A stretch of DNA of 7,995 nucleotides, taken from positions 1 through 7,995 of the forward strand of contig JAFVEU010000161.1 in the NCBI GenBank assembly GCA_017475845.1, written 5' to 3'. The notes beneath the pieces are model-generated. The model made no database searches. It was not told the origin of the DNA and was given only the letters and a program-made list of their open reading frames with translations. Source of the stretch: Lachnospiraceae bacterium. GTDB lineage: Bacteria; Bacillota; Clostridia; Lachnospirales; Lachnospiraceae. A program made the position numbers and the translations under genes. How positions within the stretch are numbered: the stretch's first letter is position 1; each line of letters opens with the position of its first letter. Shown here in pieces: positions 5,882 through 7,995 of this stretch.

Positions 5882-6961
5882 CTACTCCTTTCCAAAACGG
5901 TCCAGAATGCCGCAGATACTGTCCACGGCACCGCTTTCCGCTGCGTTTTCCATGCTTTCTATATAGTCGAGCCTGTGATCCTTCACGTATTTTATGGCAT
6001 TCATAAGGGAAGTGCCGTCCATATCTTCGTCCATAAGGAGATATGAGTAACCTGCACTCTCAAAGGCCTTAGCGTTCAGGATCTGGTCTCCCCTTGAGCT
6101 GCCTGAAGGCAGGGGGATGAGTATATTCGGCTTTTTAAGGGCGAGGATCTCAAAGATGGCATTGGATCCGGCCCTTGAGATTATTATATCCGCAAGGGCA
6201 AAGAGATCCGGCAGCTCCTTATCTATGTAGTCGTACTGCACATAGCCCTCTGTGTGGTTAAGGGTGGGATCCAGCTTACCCTTTCCGCAGAGATGTATCA
6301 CATTGTATTCATCCGAAAGAGCGGGAAGCAGCTTTCTTATTTCCTCGTTTACATGCTGCGCACCCAGGGAACCGCCTATCACCAGGATGGTGGTGTAATC
6401 TCCCTGCCTGATGCCCGTGAAGAAGCGGGCCTTCTGCCTGTCGCCGTTTAAGATGCCGCTTCTTATGGGAGAACCGGTAAATATGGCCTTTTCCGCGGGA
6501 AGATGCTTAAGGGTTTCCTTAAAGGAGCAGCATATCTTTGACGCCGCTCCGTAAGAGAGCTTATTCGCAAGCCCCGGGGTCATGTCCGATTCGTGGATCA
6601 CCACGGGGATTTTCAGTACGGAAGCGGCTCTTACCACGGGAACGCTTACGAAGCCTCCCTTGGAAAACACCACGTCCGGCTTCTCTTTTTTCAGGATGGA
6701 CAGAGCTTCCCCGAAGCCCTTTATCACCCGGAAGGGATCGCTGAAGTTCTTTAGATCGAAATACCGGCGCAGCTTTCCCGAGGATATGCCGAAATAGGGC
6801 AGCCCCGCGTCTGCCACCAGCTTTTTCTCTATCCCTTCCCGGGAACCTATGTACTTTACCTCGAATCCCAGCTCCGTTAAGGTCGGGACCAGAGCCAGAT
6901 TCGGTATGCAGTGACCGGCTGTCCCGCCGCCGGTAAGTATTATCTTTCTCATTTGCTTCAT
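5882..6961 (-). CDS. murG: MurG: UDP-GlcNAc:lipid I N-acetylglucosaminyltransferase
   Basis: A 359-residue GT-B enzyme that adds GlcNAc to lipid I to make lipid II, on the inner face of the membrane. It has GGGTAGH (11-17, with His17), the IGGSLGAQ loop (195-202), SRAGSNAIFE (262-271) and SRGDQILNA (289-297), all in MurG order, and a normal length. Where classic MurG has HEQN, this one has HESDMTPGLANK (123-134), as in a Firmicutes subgroup that includes the extra MurG copy of the Bacillus cereus group. The gene stands outside any cell-division/wall cluster, next to a HIT gene, so a second murG copy elsewhere is possible. Neither ATG 6961 nor in-frame ATG 6952 has a good ribosome-binding site; 6952 (MRKIILTGGG) may be the true start given the promoter position. 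Confidence 0.92.
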   Translation of the reverse strand: MKQMRKIILTGGGTAGHCIPNLALVPTLTELGFEVKYIGSREGIEKKLVADAGLPYFGISSGKLRRYFDLKNFSDPFRVIKGFGEALSILKKEKPDVVFSKGGFVSVPVVRAASVLKIPVVIHESDMTPGLANKLSYGAASKICCSFKETLKHLPAEKAIFTGSPIRSGILNGDRQKARFFTGIRQGDYTTILVIGGSLGAQHVNEEIRKLLPALSDEYNVIHLCGKGKLDPTLNHTEGYVQYDYIDKELPDLFALADIIISRAGSNAIFEILALKKPNILIPLPSGSSRGDQILNAKAFESAGYSYLLMDEDMDGTSLMNAIKYVKDHRLDYIESMENAAESGAVDSICGILDRFGKE

Positions 6962-6970
6962 AGTATAACA
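6962..6970 (-). promoter_or_regulatory. Extended -10 promoter element for murG
   Basis: On the minus strand TGTTATACT reads as an extended -10 (TG-n-TATACT), right against the ATG at 6961. The -35 is poor (TTTTCA with a 15-nt spacer, or TGTTTT with 17). If real, transcription would begin near 6955, leaving almost no leader before the ATG at 6952. Confidence 0.4.
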
Positions 6971-6981
6971 TGAATGATGCG

Positions 6982-7010
6982 TTGAAAACAGTAGTTGAAT
7001 CTGATAAGAT
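6982..7010 (+). promoter_or_regulatory. Promoter for pgi
   Basis: -35 TTGAAA (6982-6987) and -10 TAAGAT (7005-7010), separated by exactly 17 nt, with TGA just before the -10 giving an extended -10. The predicted start near 7017 leaves a leader of about 95 nt before the pgi ATG. It faces away from, and lies close to, the proposed murG promoter, so the two may compete. Confidence 0.55.
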
Positions 7011-7018
7011 GAGGAGCG

Positions 7019-7088
7019 TGAGAGTACGGAGTGCGGAGCGCTCCGGATACCGGGTTTGTGACCCCGGCACTGAATGGCGTGGCTCTCG
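7019..7088 (+). ncRNA. Candidate structured 5' leader of pgi (three-way junction)
   Basis: Hand folding gives a closing helix 7019-7025/7082-7088 (core GAGAG/CTCTC, U-G at both ends). An inner helix AGTG 7030-7033/CACT 7068-7071 encloses two adjoining hairpins: CGGA-GCGC-TCCG (7034-7045) and CCGGG/CCCGG (7050-7054/7063-7067). The U-G pairs favour the plus-strand RNA. The structure would begin just after the proposed transcript start and end 8 nt before the AAAGGAGG ribosome-binding site. It matches no riboswitch class I know. The perfect 12-bp palindrome at 7034-7045 could instead be a protein-binding operator. Confidence 0.35.
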
Positions 7089-7111
7089 ATAAATACAAAG
7101 GAGGAAGAAAA

Positions 7112-7995
7112 ATGGCAAAGATCACATATGATTATTCAAAAGCGGCTCCGTTCATAAGTGAAGGGGAAGTGAGCATTATAAAGGACCAGACCCTGGCTGC
7201 AAGGGAGCTGCTGCTCTCAAGGAAGGGTGCGGGAAATGATTATCTGGGATGGATAGATCTTCCCGTGGCATACGATAAAGAGGAATTTGACCGCATAAAG
7301 AAGGCTGCGGAGAAGATAAAGAGCGACAGCGAAGTACTGATAGTCATCGGTATCGGAGGGTCGTATCTGGGAGCGAGGGCTGCCATAAACTTCCTCCGCC
7401 ACAATTTCTACAACCCGGTTTCAAAGGAGATAAGGAAGACTCCGGAAATATACTTCCTTGGAAACAACATTTCATCCACTTATATCTCTGACCTTATGGA
7501 TGTGGTGGGAGACAGGGATTTCTCCGTAAACATGATAAGCAAGTCCGGCACAACCACAGAGCCCGGTATTTCCTTCAGGATCTTCAGGGATCTCCTGGAG
7601 AAGAAATACGGGAAGGAAGGGGCTGCAAAGAGGATATATGCCACCACCGACAAGGCAAAGGGAGCCCTTAAGACCCTGTCCGATGCCGAAGGATACGAGA
7701 CCTTCGTGGTTCCCGATGATGTGGGCGGCAGGTTCTCCGTGCTGACAGCGGTAGGACTTCTTCCCATCGCAGTTTCCGGAGCCGATATCGACGCCCTGAT
7801 GCAGGGTGCCGCCGAAGGCAGGGAAATGGCCATAAACAATGATTTCGAGGACAATGATGCCCTTAAATACGCAGGTATCAGGAACATCCTTAACAGAAAG
7901 GGAAAGACGGTGGAGATACTTGCAAATTACGAGCCCAGCCTCCACTATATCTCCGAGTGGTGGAAGCAGCTCTACGGCGAGTCCGAGGGCAAGGA
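7112..7995 (+). CDS. pgi: Glucose-6-phosphate isomerase (5' part, runs off the right edge)
   Basis: The first 294 residues of a family usually about 450 long in Firmicutes; the frame is open at the right edge. It interconverts glucose 6-phosphate and fructose 6-phosphate in the cytosol (glycolysis and gluconeogenesis). Sugar-phosphate-binding SIS motifs are visible: GIGGSYLGARA (80-90) and SKSGTTTEP (143-151). The PGI signature DVGGRFSVLTAVGLLP (203-218) contains the conserved Arg207, and WWKQLYGESEGK (283-294) contains the glutamate region of the active site. The ATG at 7112 is fixed by a perfect AAAGGAGG 7 nt upstream. It is transcribed away from murG, from its own predicted promoter through a foldable leader. 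No frame disruption is seen in the visible part. Confidence 0.96.
   Translation, partial: MAKITYDYSKAAPFISEGEVSIIKDQTLAARELLLSRKGAGNDYLGWIDLPVAYDKEEFDRIKKAAEKIKSDSEVLIVIGIGGSYLGARAAINFLRHNFYNPVSKEIRKTPEIYFLGNNISSTYISDLMDVVGDRDFSVNMISKSGTTTEPGISFRIFRDLLEKKYGKEGAAKRIYATTDKAKGALKTLSDAEGYETFVVPDDVGGRFSVLTAVGLLPIAVSGADIDALMQGAAEGREMAINNDFEDNDALKYAGIRNILNRKGKTVEILANYEPSLHYISEWWKQLYGESEGK

Noticed and set aside
7012..7090. Possible tRNA in the murG-pgi intergenic region, suggested by GGGTTTGTGACCCC
   Set aside because: The T-arm-like sequence lacks the GTTCRA loop, there is no acceptor stem of seven pairs with the right spacing, and no anticodon arm can be drawn.
6561..7118. Minus-strand open frame of 185 codons ending within murG
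   Set aside because: It is a frame-shifted read of murG (Arg/Gly-rich) that begins in the pgi ribosome-binding region.

Overview
This 8-kb window looks like chromosome from an anaerobic Firmicute of the class Clostridia, probably Lachnospiraceae or a close relative. I infer this from the gene families (DUF5702, TadE-like and DUF6382 proteins around a TadV-type peptidase, and a Firmicutes-type MurG), strong AGGAGG ribosome-binding sites, and coding rich in AGG/AGA arginine and ATA isoleucine at a G+C of about one half by eye. The species cannot be fixed from the sequence alone.

Layout. (1) Positions 1-3339, plus strand: the tail of a Tad-like (type IVc) pilus or surface-assembly operon. It holds the 3' end of a DUF5702 gene, a TadE-like pseudopilin with a duplicated Cys/His module at its C-terminus, a TadV/CpaA-type prepilin peptidase, a second short TadE-like pseudopilin, and a DUF6382 membrane protein that lacks the C-terminal FHA domain common in its relatives. 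Gaps are 41, 17, 1 and 24 nt, so this is one transcription unit whose earlier genes lie left of the window. (2) 3336-5675, plus strand: a strong-looking sigma-A-type promoter overlaps the stop codon of the DUF6382 gene. It drives a rhomboid protease gene followed with no gap by a flavodoxin-like/SCP2-like fusion gene. (3) 5466-6961, minus strand: murG followed by a HIT-family hydrolase gene, convergent with region 2. (4) 6962-7111: a divergent control region with a promoter for each side and a foldable leader ahead of pgi. (5) 7112 to the right edge, plus strand: the 5' two-thirds of pgi (glucose-6-phosphate isomerase).

How the parts work together. The peptidase would process the two TadE-like pseudopilins in this operon; both carry a G|S-x-T-V-E processing site. 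DUF5702 and DUF6382 proteins are uncharacterised partners usually found in the same loci. MurG makes lipid II for peptidoglycan, and Pgi is central carbon metabolism; neither has an evident tie to the pilus genes.

The most unusual points are the tandem H-x4-C...C-x2-C module on a pseudopilin, the FHA-less DUF6382 protein, a convergent gene pair whose intrinsic terminators each lie about 150-180 nt inside the opposite gene, and the candidate three-way-junction RNA leader of pgi. I see no mobile element, CRISPR array, tRNA or rRNA.
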